Assembly (NCBI RefSeq): GCF_027594785.1
Contig: NZ_CP075584.1
Coordinates: forward strand, 3,844,001-3,908,000
Source: Cryobacterium breve
GTDB lineage: Bacteria; Actinomycetota; Actinomycetes; Actinomycetales; Microbacteriaceae
Direction of reading: 5' to 3'
DNA length: 64,000 bases
A program made the translations under genes and the position numbers. Shown here piece after piece: positions 27,197 through 34,607 of the stretch. Every line of letters starts with the position of its first letter. Within the stretch, counting starts at the first letter, position 1. The notes below the pieces were generated by a model, which made no database searches, was not told where the DNA came from, and saw nothing but the letters and a program-made list of their open reading frames with translations.

Positions 27197-28061
27197 TCCC
27201 GGCGAGCCGGGTGAGGAAGGCCGTGGCGGCCGGGCTGGGCTCGTCCGCCACGGCGACGGCGACGGTCCAGGGCGGCATCGGATCCTCGATCTGAATGGAT
27301 CGCAGGAGGTCGGGACGCTTCGCCGCGAAGCTCTCCGGCACGATCGCGACACCGAGGTTGTAGCCGACGAGATCGAGCAGCGGATGCACGTCGTTGACCT
27401 CGAGGGCGGCCCGATAGTCGAACCCGGCGGCCGCGAAACCGCGCCGGGCGAGGGTGTGCGCGCCCCAGCCGGCGGGGAAGCCGACGAGGGACTCGGCGTG
27501 CAGGGACGCCAGGTCCACTGAGCCCCTGGACGCGAACGGGTGATCGGGATGGCACAGCACGACGAGCCTCTGGGTGCTGAGCGGACTGAGCCGGATACCG
27601 GCAGGCGGGTCGCCCGCCGAGACGATGAGGGCGACGTCCGTGCGGCCGCTCGCGACACCCTCGATGAGCTCGAGAGACCCGGCGTGCCGCAGACGCACGT
27701 CGACTCCGGGATGCGTCGTCCGGAAGCGGGCGAGCTCTCCGGGAAGGTCGACCGAACCCAGGCACGGCTCTGCGCCGACCGTCAGTCGACCGAGCATGAG
27801 GCCGCGCACGGCCGCAACCGCGTTCTGGGCGGCGGTGGCACTCGCGAGCGTCCGGAGTGCCTCGACCAGGAAGGCCTGGCCGGCGACCGAGAGTTCGACG
27901 CTTCGGGTGCTGCGGATGAAGAGTGAGGTCCCGAGCTCGCTTTCGAGCGCCCGAACGGATGCCGACAGTCCGGACTGCGAAATCTGCAGGATGTCGGCGG
28001 CCCGGGTGAAGTGGCGTTCCTCGGCGACGATCACAAAATGTTCGAGTTGGCGAAGTTCCAT
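27165..28061 (-). CDS. LysR-family transcriptional regulator
   Basis: 298 residues. The winged helix-turn-helix is classical (MELRQLEHFVIVAEERHFTR, then AADILQISQSGLSASVRALE). The effector domain starts near residue 88 (LGRLTVGAEPCLGSVDLPGE) with the usual two-lobed periplasmic-binding fold. The target is unknown; the adjacent aldo/keto reductase genes are convergent, so control would have to act from a distance, and the VOC gene lies upstream in divergent orientation. TAGCCT ends six bases before the ATG on the minus strand (28068-28073), a leaderless layout. Confidence 0.87.
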   Translation of the reverse strand: MELRQLEHFVIVAEERHFTRAADILQISQSGLSASVRALESELGTSLFIRSTRSVELSVAGQAFLVEALRTLASATAAQNAVAAVRGLMLGRLTVGAEPCLGSVDLPGELARFRTTHPGVDVRLRHAGSLELIEGVASGRTDVALIVSAGDPPAGIRLSPLSTQRLVVLCHPDHPFASRGSVDLASLHAESLVGFPAGWGAHTLARRGFAAAGFDYRAALEVNDVHPLLDLVGYNLGVAIVPESFAAKRPDLLRSIQIEDPMPPWTVAVAVADEPSPAATAFLTRLAGISPAAPVPQA

Positions 28062-28161
28062 TCAGCAAGGCTAGTGCGTGAATCGATGCCATTCACAGCC
28101 AGGACGAATGGATCCGCCGCCTCGTCTTTTCGCGGTCAGGGGTCGATACTGGTCCCGAAGC

Positions 28162-28183
28162 GCGCGCCCGAAGGCGGGCGCGC
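28162..28183. repeat. Perfect 9-bp inverted repeat upstream of the VOC gene
   Basis: GCGCGCCCG-AAGG-CGGGCGCGC forms a very stable hairpin with a 4-base loop, 20 bases before the VOC start codon. It could sit in the mRNA leader or be a protein binding site. Confidence 0.5.
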
Positions 28184-28203
28184 CCCGTACTGGAGGCCCG
28201 ACG

Positions 28204-28629
28204 ATGACAACTCTGAACCCCTATCTCTCCTTCCGTGACTCGGCCAGGGCGGCCATGGACCTGTACGAGTCGGTCTTCGGGGGCACGCTCACACGCAGCA
28301 CCTTCGCCGAGTTCCACACCAGTGACGATCCCGCTGAGGGCGACAAGATCATGCATTCCGCTCTGACGACGGACAGTGGGATGGTCCTGATGGCGGCGGA
28401 CACCCCGAACAGTATGGAACTGTCACCGGGCAGCAGTTTCTCGGTGTCGCTGAGCGGTGACGACGAGGCGGAACTGAACGGCTACTTCGAGAAGCTGGCC
28501 GCGGGAGGGACCGTGCTCCAGCCACTCGCCAAGGCGCCGTGGGGAGACAGCTTCGGAATGCTCGTCGACCCGTTCGGCGTGACCTGGCTGGTCAACATCG
28601 CGGGTCCGGGGAGCGCTCCGACCGAGTGA
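28204..28629 (+). CDS. VOC-family protein (PhnB/glyoxalase-like)
   Basis: A 141-residue single VOC (vicinal oxygen chelate) protein of the PhnB type: LNPYLSFRDSARAAMDLYES, then VFGGTLTRSTFAEF, IMHSALTTDSGMVLMAAD, and the closing WGDSFGMLVDPFGVTWLVNI. The conserved Asp and Trp of the last strand are present. Members include glyoxalases and antibiotic-resistance proteins, and many are of unknown role. Divergent from lysR. Confidence 0.85.
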   Translation: MTTLNPYLSFRDSARAAMDLYESVFGGTLTRSTFAEFHTSDDPAEGDKIMHSALTTDSGMVLMAADTPNSMELSPGSSFSVSLSGDDEAELNGYFEKLAAGGTVLQPLAKAPWGDSFGMLVDPFGVTWLVNIAGPGSAPTE

Positions 28630-29458
28630 TCAGAAGCCGGGCGGGGCGTCGAGGCTGATCGAGTCGTCTTCCGTACCGTCGACAAGGCGCTGCAGGGCGT
28701 TGCGCACGAGCAGGCCGCGCATGGTGTCGCGGTGCGCCCGCGCCTTCGGCAGGAAGTGCGGCACATACCCGTAGACGGCGTGGCTCTTCTTCGAGCCGAG
28801 GTACGGGCCGGGGGGAGTGTCCGCGAGCGGTACGAACGGGATTCCGAGGAAGTCACGCATCTTGCGCAGCGGCCGGTCGTCGACGATCGACACGATGTGT
28901 TTGATGCGGTGCACGAGCGCGGAGAGATACATCGCACGGTAGAGCCTGCACGCTGACCGCTGCTTCGCCGCGCCGGTAGTGGGGGAGGACGGCGACGGTG
29001 CCGATGTCCCAGATTTCGGTGGGATCGGAAATCGCATGAAAGCGGAACGCCTCGTCGAGTTCCAGATTGAACGGTTCGTGCGCGGCATCGTTGAGGCTCT
29101 TGAGTCCATGGGGGGAATCCTCGATGATTCGCAGGACTCCGCTCGGCATGCACGTGTCCCTGTCGATGGAGATGAAGAAAGTGCTCGTCTCCTCGTACGC
29201 CCCGTATTCGTCTGTCATCTGTGCGGCATCGTTGCCGAACGTCGCCTCGAAGACGACTCGTTCCACGTGCCGGCCGACGTTCGAGAACGGGCTCCGGCCG
29301 TCGACCTCGATCGCGACGAGCCGGTAGTGCTCCGGGAGCTCGCCCGTGCGCGCGTCGAGCAGCCGGACGGTGAGGTCCTCGAGCTCGGCGTCGCTGAGGT
29401 CGTATCGGGGGCTGAACACCTCGGCGCCGATCTCGGTATCGGTGTCGCGTGTCGGCAC
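28630..29458 (-). CDS. GNAT/acyl-homoserine-lactone-synthase-like acyltransferase (frameshift near 28947)
   Basis: About 275 residues after crossing one base near 28947 (VSV-RLYRAMY). The centre looks like the acyl-CoA/acyl-ACP N-acyltransferase fold shared by LuxI and FeeM-type enzymes: VVFEATFGND, STFFISIDRDTCMPSGVLRI, EIWDIGTVAVLPHYRRGEAA (the splayed strand and phosphate loop), HRIKHIVSIVDDRPLRKMRD, then FLGIPFVPL. The last 75 residues (from GSKKSHAVYGYVPHFLP) are a specific extension. The GTG start overlaps the stop of the S-adenosylmethionine-decarboxylase-like gene by one base, so the two are coupled. Donor and acceptor are unknown. It may be only a hypothetical protein; the fold call is by motif pattern. 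Confidence 0.55.
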
Positions 29459-29799
29459 TAAAATTCCTTGTATTCGGCGCTGGCGCTGCCGAAGAAATTC
29501 TTCGTGTATTCGACGGCAACAAGGGGGTCGAACGGCTTGCAGGTGTAGATGTCGACACTGTAGAAGAGCACCGGCTGTTCCCACGCGTAGAAGTGCGCCC
29601 CCGACGTTTCCCAGTGCGTCCACCCGGCCCAGCCGAACAGGTCGCTGCGGTGCGTGACCGGCTCGATCAGGCCTTTCATGTCGAGCACCGGGGCAAGCCC
29701 TGCCAGGTAGTCAATGATCTGCACTGCGCTGATCGGTTCTGCCGGGTAGGCCTCGATGACCAGACGCTGCCGGTAGATGCTTGGTGCAAGGTCGCGCAT
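29458..29799 (-). CDS. S-adenosylmethionine-decarboxylase-like protein (SpeD fold)
   Basis: 113 residues, matching the length of bacterial SpeD. The C-terminal half aligns with SpeD: WETSGAHFYAWEQPVLFYSV, then VDIYTCKPFDPLVAVEYTK, where SpeD has E-S-H-x-x-x-H-x-F-P-E and D-V-Y-T-C-G-x-x-D-P. The catalytic Cys (Y-T-C) and a Ser 21 residues before it are kept. The usual His five residues after the Ser is not in register, so activity may differ. The ATG at 29799 is preferred because GGGGGA lies nine bases ahead; an ATG at 29808 directly abuts it. SpeD proteins are pyruvoyl enzymes made by self-cleavage. It is encoded just before an acyltransferase-like gene. Confidence 0.6.
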   Translation of the reverse strand: MRDLAPSIYRQRLVIEAYPAEPISAVQIIDYLAGLAPVLDMKGLIEPVTHRSDLFGWAGWTHWETSGAHFYAWEQPVLFYSVDIYTCKPFDPLVAVEYTKNFFGSASAEYKEF

Positions 29800-30016
29800 G
29801 AAAGCCATTCCCCCAGTGATGTGATCAAGAGCTAGGGGTAAAGAATCCCCGGCAGCAGCCGTTTCCCCAGGGCGACATCGGAACCTGAGACTGAGCGGTG
29901 CTGCCTCACTGTACGCCCCCCAGACAGCCATCGCGGTCAGGGGCCACGTTCGACCGTGCGGACGAGCCCCCGGCGGGTCCCTTTTCTTCCCCGTGATGCC
30001 GGTGCACACTGAGCGA

Positions 30017-30871
30017 ATGCGCAGGCCTTCCGTCACGAGACACCCGGGAAAGAGGCAGGCCGTGCGTCCGGTGGTCGGGGCCGCCGTGCTGGTGATCCTC
30101 CTGCTTGGCCTTCCCTTCGCGGCGATCCAGGTGGCGGGAGCGAGTCGGTCGGACCCCGCGATATCCGCCGCGGCTCCCTCCCCGACGCCGGTGCCGACCG
30201 CATCCGCCCGATCGATGCAACCGACGCAACCGACGCAACCGACGCAACCCCCACCGGTGCTCAGGGCGATGGATTCTGACAATCCGATCACCGATCCCGC
30301 CTGGTTCGTGCAGGCGTACGAGGCCGGTTTCCGGCTCTACATCCTCAGTTCCACGGAGTTCGGCACCTGCACGCCTCTTGCCCGCACGCAGGCGCAGCTC
30401 GCGATGGCCCTGGACGCCGGTCTCGCCGTGGCCGCGTACACCAGAGATCCGCGCTGCTGGCGCGAGGGGATCGCGGCGACGGGATCCTTCCGCATCCGGC
30501 TCCAGTTCTTCGCCCTCGACATCGAGTCCGGAGGACCGCCTCTCACCAGGGAGATGATCACGGGCGTCCAGTCCAGCGGGGTGCGTCCCGTCATCTACAC
30601 CGGTGCGCGGATGTGGGACGACATCATGGGGGCCGCAACCACGGAATTCGGCGATGTCGCCCTCTGGGATGCCGCGCCCGTCCCGCCAGGCCTGGTTGCC
30701 ATGCCGGGCCTCCCTGACGACCCCGCCGATCTCCTGTCGCCGGCACCGATCGCCTTCGGAGGCTGGAACGCGGGCGGGAATCTCCGCATCGGTGTGCAGC
30801 AGCATTTCGAACGGGTCTTCAACGGCGTCAACATCGATGTGAACACCTTTGCGGCGTCGTTCCTGTACTGA
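30017..30871 (+). CDS. Secreted glycoside-hydrolase-like protein
   Basis: 284 residues. A basic start and a hydrophobic segment at about residues 19-40 (VVGAAVLVILLLGLPFAAIQ) form a signal peptide or anchor. A Pro/Thr/Ser-rich linker with three exact 9-base repeats (P-T-Q, 30218-30244) follows. The main domain reads ITDPAWFVQAYEAGFRLYIL, VAAYTRDPRCWREGI, RLQFFALDIESGGP and GVRPVIYTGARMWDDIMG. This looks like the TIM-barrel shared by GH25 lysozymes and DUF1906/Rv2525c-like proteins, with ALDIES carrying the acidic pair. The likely place is the cell wall. Activity is not proven by sequence. Confidence 0.6.
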   Translation: MRRPSVTRHPGKRQAVRPVVGAAVLVILLLGLPFAAIQVAGASRSDPAISAAAPSPTPVPTASARSMQPTQPTQPTQPPPVLRAMDSDNPITDPAWFVQAYEAGFRLYILSSTEFGTCTPLARTQAQLAMALDAGLAVAAYTRDPRCWREGIAATGSFRIRLQFFALDIESGGPPLTREMITGVQSSGVRPVIYTGARMWDDIMGAATTEFGDVALWDAAPVPPGLVAMPGLPDDPADLLSPAPIAFGGWNAGGNLRIGVQQHFERVFNGVNIDVNTFAASFLY

Positions 30872-30908
30872 AGCAGCAGCGATCCACCGCACCGCGTATT
30901 ATGGCGGC

Positions 30909-31643
30909 GTGAAGCCCTTCCTGCTCCTGGCCACCCGTCCGGAGGACGAAGCCGCTGACGACGAGTACGAGGGCTTCCTGAGCGCCGGCGGACTGACTCC
31001 CGATGCCCTGCACCGGGTCAGGCTCGAGGCGGCCCCTCTGCCCGCGATCCGCCTGGACGACTACTCCGGCGTCATCGTCGGCGGCAGTCCGTTCAACGCA
31101 GGCGATCCCGAAGCGACCAAGTCCGTCACTCAGGTCCGCGTCGAAGCGGAACTCCAGTCGCTCCTCGACCTCGTCGTCGCCCGTGATTTCCCCTTTCTCG
31201 GTGCCTGCTACGGCATCGGACTTCTCACAGCCCACGGCGGAGGGGTCGTCGACGGCACCTGGCCGGAGGACGCCGGCCCGACCAGGGTGAGCCTGACCGA
31301 GGACGGCGCAGCCGACCCGCTGTTCGGTATCCTCGAGCCGGACTTCGAGGCCTTCGTCGGGCACAAGGAGGCGTGCACGGTCCTCCCGCGCGGCGCCGTG
31401 CTCCTCGCCACCGGCGAGAACTGTCCGGTCCAGGCGTTCCGGGTGGGACGGAACGTCTACGCGACCCAATTCCACCCCGAACTCACCAACGCGAGCATCC
31501 TGACCCGCATCCGGATCTACCGCGACAACGGCTATTTCAAGCCGGATGCCCTGACCGAGGTCATCGCGAACATCACGGCCGCCACGGTGACCCAACCGGC
31601 GAACCTGATGCGTGCTTTCGTTCGGCGCTTCGGCACCGAATAG
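30909..31643 (+). CDS. Class I glutamine amidotransferase
   Basis: A 244-residue stand-alone GATase1 protein. The nucleophile Cys lies in FPFLGACYGIGLLTAHGGGV, the His in VYATQFHPELTNASIL, and the Glu two residues later (H-x-E), completing the triad. SGVIVGGSPFNAGDP is the oxyanion-side loop. Such proteins often act as GMP-synthase-like amidotransferases or gamma-glutamyl peptidases; the partner is unknown. The GTG start is preceded by TATTAT (30897-30902) with six bases between, a leaderless layout. thyA follows after 27 bases but has its own -10. Confidence 0.85.
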   Translation: MKPFLLLATRPEDEAADDEYEGFLSAGGLTPDALHRVRLEAAPLPAIRLDDYSGVIVGGSPFNAGDPEATKSVTQVRVEAELQSLLDLVVARDFPFLGACYGIGLLTAHGGGVVDGTWPEDAGPTRVSLTEDGAADPLFGILEPDFEAFVGHKEACTVLPRGAVLLATGENCPVQAFRVGRNVYATQFHPELTNASILTRIRIYRDNGYFKPDALTEVIANITAATVTQPANLMRAFVRRFGTE

Positions 31644-31670
31644 GCCGCGCCACCAAATAAACTGACACGG

Positions 31671-32480
31671 ATGCCAACCTCACTCGCGACCCCGTATGAA
31701 GACCTGCTTCGCCACACCCTGGCGACGGGCACCGCCAAGGCCGACCGGACCGGTACCGGAACCACGAGCATCTTCGGCGCCCAGCTTCGTTTCGACCTCC
31801 GTGCGGGCTTTCCGCTCATCACGACGAAGCGCGTGCACTTCAAGTCGATCGCCTACGAGCTCCTGTGGTTCCTCCGGGGCGAGAGCAACGTCGGATGGCT
31901 CCGGGACCACGGGGTCAGCATCTGGGACGAATGGGCGTCGAAGACCGGAGACCTCGGTCCGGTCTACGGGGTGCAGTGGCGTTCCTGGCCCACTCCGGAC
32001 GGCGGCCACATCGATCAGATCGCCCAGGTGATCGAAACGCTGAAGACAGACCCCGATTCGCGCCGCATGATCGTGTCGGCCTGGAACGTCGCCGACATCC
32101 CGTCGATGGCGCTCGCCCCCTGCCACGCGCTCTTCCAGTTCTACGTCGCCGACGGCCGCCTGTCCTGCCAGCTCTACCAGCGCAGCGCCGACCTCTTCCT
32201 GGGCGTCCCGTTCAACATCGCGAGTTACGCGCTCCTGACCCACCTCGTCGCCGCCCAGGCCGGACTCGAGGTCGGCGACTTCATCTGGACCGGCGGGGAC
32301 TGCCACATCTACGACAACCACCGCGACCAGGTCGCCGAACAGCTCACCCGCGCCCCGTATCCGCTCCCAACGCTCCGCATCACCGCCGAACGCCCGAGCA
32401 TCTTCGACTACGAGTACGAGGACTTCGAGGTCGTCGGCTACCAGCACCACCCCGCGATCAAGGCACCCGTTGCCGTCTGA
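31671..32480 (+). CDS. thyA: Thymidylate synthase
   Basis: Makes dTMP from dUMP with 5,10-methylenetetrahydrofolate. 269 residues with every landmark: [20 protein letters not shown], the [14 protein letters not shown] loop, the catalytic Cys in [34 protein letters not shown] and [14 protein letters not shown]. Length is normal. TAAACT (31658-31663) ends seven bases before the ATG, so the mRNA is probably leaderless. The dihydrofolate reductase start lies inside its last codons, the classic thyA-folA operon. Confidence 0.96.
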   Translation: MPTSLATPYEDLLRHTLATGTAKADRTGTGTTSIFGAQLRFDLRAGFPLITTKRVHFKSIAYELLWFLRGESNVGWLRDHGVSIWDEWASKTGDLGPVYGVQWRSWPTPDGGHIDQIAQVIETLKTDPDSRRMIVSAWNVADIPSMALAPCHALFQFYVADGRLSCQLYQRSADLFLGVPFNIASYALLTHLVAAQAGLEVGDFIWTGGDCHIYDNHRDQVAEQLTRAPYPLPTLRITAERPSIFDYEYEDFEVVGYQHHPAIKAPVAV

Positions 32481-33033
32481 CCCCCACGCTCCCGCGATTG
32501 CACTGATCTGGGCGCAGGCACATGACGGGATCATCGGCAGTGCCGGGTCTATTCCCTGGCACCTACCCGAGGACCTCGCGCATTTCAAGGCCGTGACGGA
32601 TGCCGCGACGATCGTGATGGGTCGACGCACCTGGGATTCGCTGCCCGAACGATTCCGGCCGCTCCCGGGGCGACGCAACGTCGTCGTCACGCGGGATGCA
32701 GGCTGGGCCGCTGCCGGAGCCGAACGCGCGGGGTCCGTCGACGAGGCCCTCGCCCGAGACGCTTCACCCACTGACCCGGCGGCGACTGACCCGGCCGCGA
32801 CTGACCCGGCGGCGACGATCTGGGTGATCGGCGGAGGCGAGGTCTACCGTGAGGCCCTCGCCCGCGCCTCACGCCTCGAGATCACCGAGCTGGACCTTGC
32901 CGTTCCGGGCGACACGCGCGCCCCCGCGGTCGACGGGGACTGGACGCGTACCCACGCCTCTGAATGGACGGTCTCGAGGACCGGTATCCGCTTTCGTTTT
33001 GTCGGGTTCGAGCGGCCTGTTCCGGGGCGCTGA
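32470..33033 (+). CDS. folA: Dihydrofolate reductase with a repeat insertion
   Basis: Reduces dihydrofolate made by ThyA. 187 residues, about 25 above the usual length. Conserved: [60 protein letters not shown] and the cofactor stretch [15 protein letters not shown] 15-base unit repeated three times (32770-32814) inserts T-D-P-A-A copies between the central strands and the GGGE motif, probably a surface loop. The start is a TTG overlapping thyA by eleven bases, so translation is coupled. The end overlaps a long tail of the convergent glycosyltransferase frame. Confidence 0.93.
   Translation: MPSDPHAPAIALIWAQAHDGIIGSAGSIPWHLPEDLAHFKAVTDAATIVMGRRTWDSLPERFRPLPGRRNVVVTRDAGWAAAGAERAGSVDEALARDASPTDPAATDPAATDPAATIWVIGGGEVYREALARASRLEITELDLAVPGDTRAPAVDGDWTRTHASEWTVSRTGIRFRFVGFERPVPGR
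32770..32814 (+). repeat. Three tandem 15-base repeats inside folA
   Basis: Units 32770-32784, 32785-32799 and 32800-32814 read ACTGACCCGGCGGCG, differing by one base in the middle copy. They keep the frame and look like a recent slippage expansion. Confidence 0.85.
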
Positions 33034-34366
33034 CGTCTCTTCGGGCACCGACGTCTCCCTGAGCTCCGGGCTCTCCGGCGGCATCGGCTTCGCCTGCAGG
33101 CTCTGGCGCCACCGTGACGCGGCGTTCGGGACTCGTCCAGCGGCCGCTCGACGGCGTCAGGAACGCCTGGGGCAGGGTCGCGAGGCAGATCGCCGCATCG
33201 ACGACGCGCACGAGCGGAAAGGCGAACCCGAGCACCAGATAGCTCGGCCGCCGGGTCACAGCGACCACGAGCACGGTCAACAGGTAGTCGGGCACGAGCA
33301 CACCGATCAGGATCAGGGTCGGCGGCACCGCGTTCGTCAGCTGCGTGGCGATGCCGGACGGGTCCGTCGCCGTCGCCTCCCAGATGACCGCACCGACAGA
33401 CACGACGAGGAGCGGCAGGAACAGCAACATCATCACACTGCTCGTCACGAGCTCGAAGACGTGGAGCGCGAGCGCACCCCAGAACCAGCCGAGCCGGAAT
33501 CCGTGGCGGCGCAGCGTCTGCCAGAATCCCAGGGTCCACCGCTGCAGCTGCCGGGTGTAGTCGTGGAGATTGTCCGGGTCCTGGGTCGAGGCTCTCGCGA
33601 TCGAGGGATGGAACGCGATCCGGCCGAGTTTGCGCGCGTGCACCTCGAAGGTCATGTTGAAGTCCTCGATGGCGAGTCCGGGCGGATCGATGTCGATGCT
33701 TCCGAGTACCTGGCTGCGGTACATGCTCGCGAAGCCGGGAACGATCGAGATCACGTTCGCGAGCCTGGCCGCCTGGCCGTACTTGAGCAGGTACTGCACC
33801 ATGACGTAGAAACGTTCCCGGTACGCGATCAGGAAACGTCCCATCATCGTCGCAGGGGGAGGATCCGCGATCGTCGAGGCGCACGCCGCAACCGCCACGA
33901 TCCCCGGATCCTGGAAGCAGGGCAGCCCGGTCCGGAGGTAGTCGGGGGCAAGAACGGTGTCCGCGTCCAGGAGCACGACGACGGGAAAGCGGCGCGCGAG
34001 ATCGAAATGGTCGATCGCGGCGACGAGAGCGCCGGCCTTTCCACGATTCGGCTCGAGTTCGAGCACGTTCGCGCCGCTCGCCCTCGCGAGGTCCGCCGTG
34101 CGGTCGACGGAGGCATCCGAAACGACGAAGACGTGCCCGACAGGAACCTGGCCCGCTGCGGAACCGATCGTCGCGGTGATCACTCGTTCCTCGTCGTGGG
34201 CGGCGATCAGGATTGCGACCTCGTCCGCGGAGATCAGGGGGTCCTCCGGCTCGTCGGCCGACCGACGGCGGGTGCTCTCGGCCACGGCTCGGATGAGACC
34301 GACCGTGGTCCAGAGCAGGGTATTGATTCCCACAACAAGAATGAAGATGACGAAGAAGGTAAGCAT
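32882..34366 (-). CDS. Membrane glycosyltransferase, GT2 processive type
   Basis: 494 residues from the ATG at 34366 (preceded by GGGGGC); a GTG at 34444 would add 26. One N-terminal membrane helix (FFVIFILVVGINTLLW) precedes the GT-A domain with VAILIAAHDEERVITATIGS, VSDASVDRTADL, the DxD in VVVLLDADTVLAPDYL, GLAIEDFNMTFEVHARKLGR, and the QxxRW signature in QLQRWTLGFW. Three more helices follow between about residues 300 and 400. Relatives make hyaluronan, poly-GlcNAc or cellulose-like polymers, or glycolipids. The last 70 residues are low-complexity and read antisense across folA; the true stop could lie nearer 33030 if a base is wrong. Confidence 0.82.
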   Translation of the reverse strand: MLTFFVIFILVVGINTLLWTTVGLIRAVAESTRRRSADEPEDPLISADEVAILIAAHDEERVITATIGSAAGQVPVGHVFVVSDASVDRTADLARASGANVLELEPNRGKAGALVAAIDHFDLARRFPVVVLLDADTVLAPDYLRTGLPCFQDPGIVAVAACASTIADPPPATMMGRFLIAYRERFYVMVQYLLKYGQAARLANVISIVPGFASMYRSQVLGSIDIDPPGLAIEDFNMTFEVHARKLGRIAFHPSIARASTQDPDNLHDYTRQLQRWTLGFWQTLRRHGFRLGWFWGALALHVFELVTSSVMMLLFLPLLVVSVGAVIWEATATDPSGIATQLTNAVPPTLILIGVLVPDYLLTVLVVAVTRRPSYLVLGFAFPLVRVVDAAICLATLPQAFLTPSSGRWTSPERRVTVAPEPAGEADAAGEPGAQGDVGARRDVSAPEQAARTRQNESGYRSSRPSIQRRGYASSPRRPRGRACRPERQGPAR

Positions 34367-34502
34367 CTGTGCCCCCGGGTGAAATCGAACGTCCCACGCT
34401 GGTACCGGAGACGCCACGTCGAGACTGTCGGTGTTGACGAGCACGAAGCTACCCGACGCCGGATGGGCCCGCGCGCCCTGTCACCCGGATGGGGCTACCC
34501 GT

Positions 34503-34516
34503 GTGGTTAACCACAT
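34503..34516. promoter_or_regulatory. Perfect 14-bp palindrome in a divergent promoter region
   Basis: TGTGGTT-AACCACA is fully self-complementary and lies between the glycosyltransferase and the acyl-CoA ligase starts, which diverge here. It has the form of a dimeric repressor site; the regulator is not known. Confidence 0.45.
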
Positions 34517-34607
34517 CCGGGTGTGGGTTGCCCCCGGAATAACGCACCGCCAGGTGTGCCGTTGATGCATGCAGTTACAGGCATTCATTAGTGAGGATGA
34601 TGGAGGA

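Noticed and set aside
28630..29808. Calling the pair a classical spermidine pathway
   Set aside because: There is no spermidine synthase, and the SpeD-like active site differs in His spacing.
32882..33033. Extension of the glycosyltransferase deep into folA as a meaningful antisense overlap
   Set aside because: The tail is low-complexity and not glycosyltransferase-like. A missing or extra base near the end is more likely than a 150-base functional overlap.
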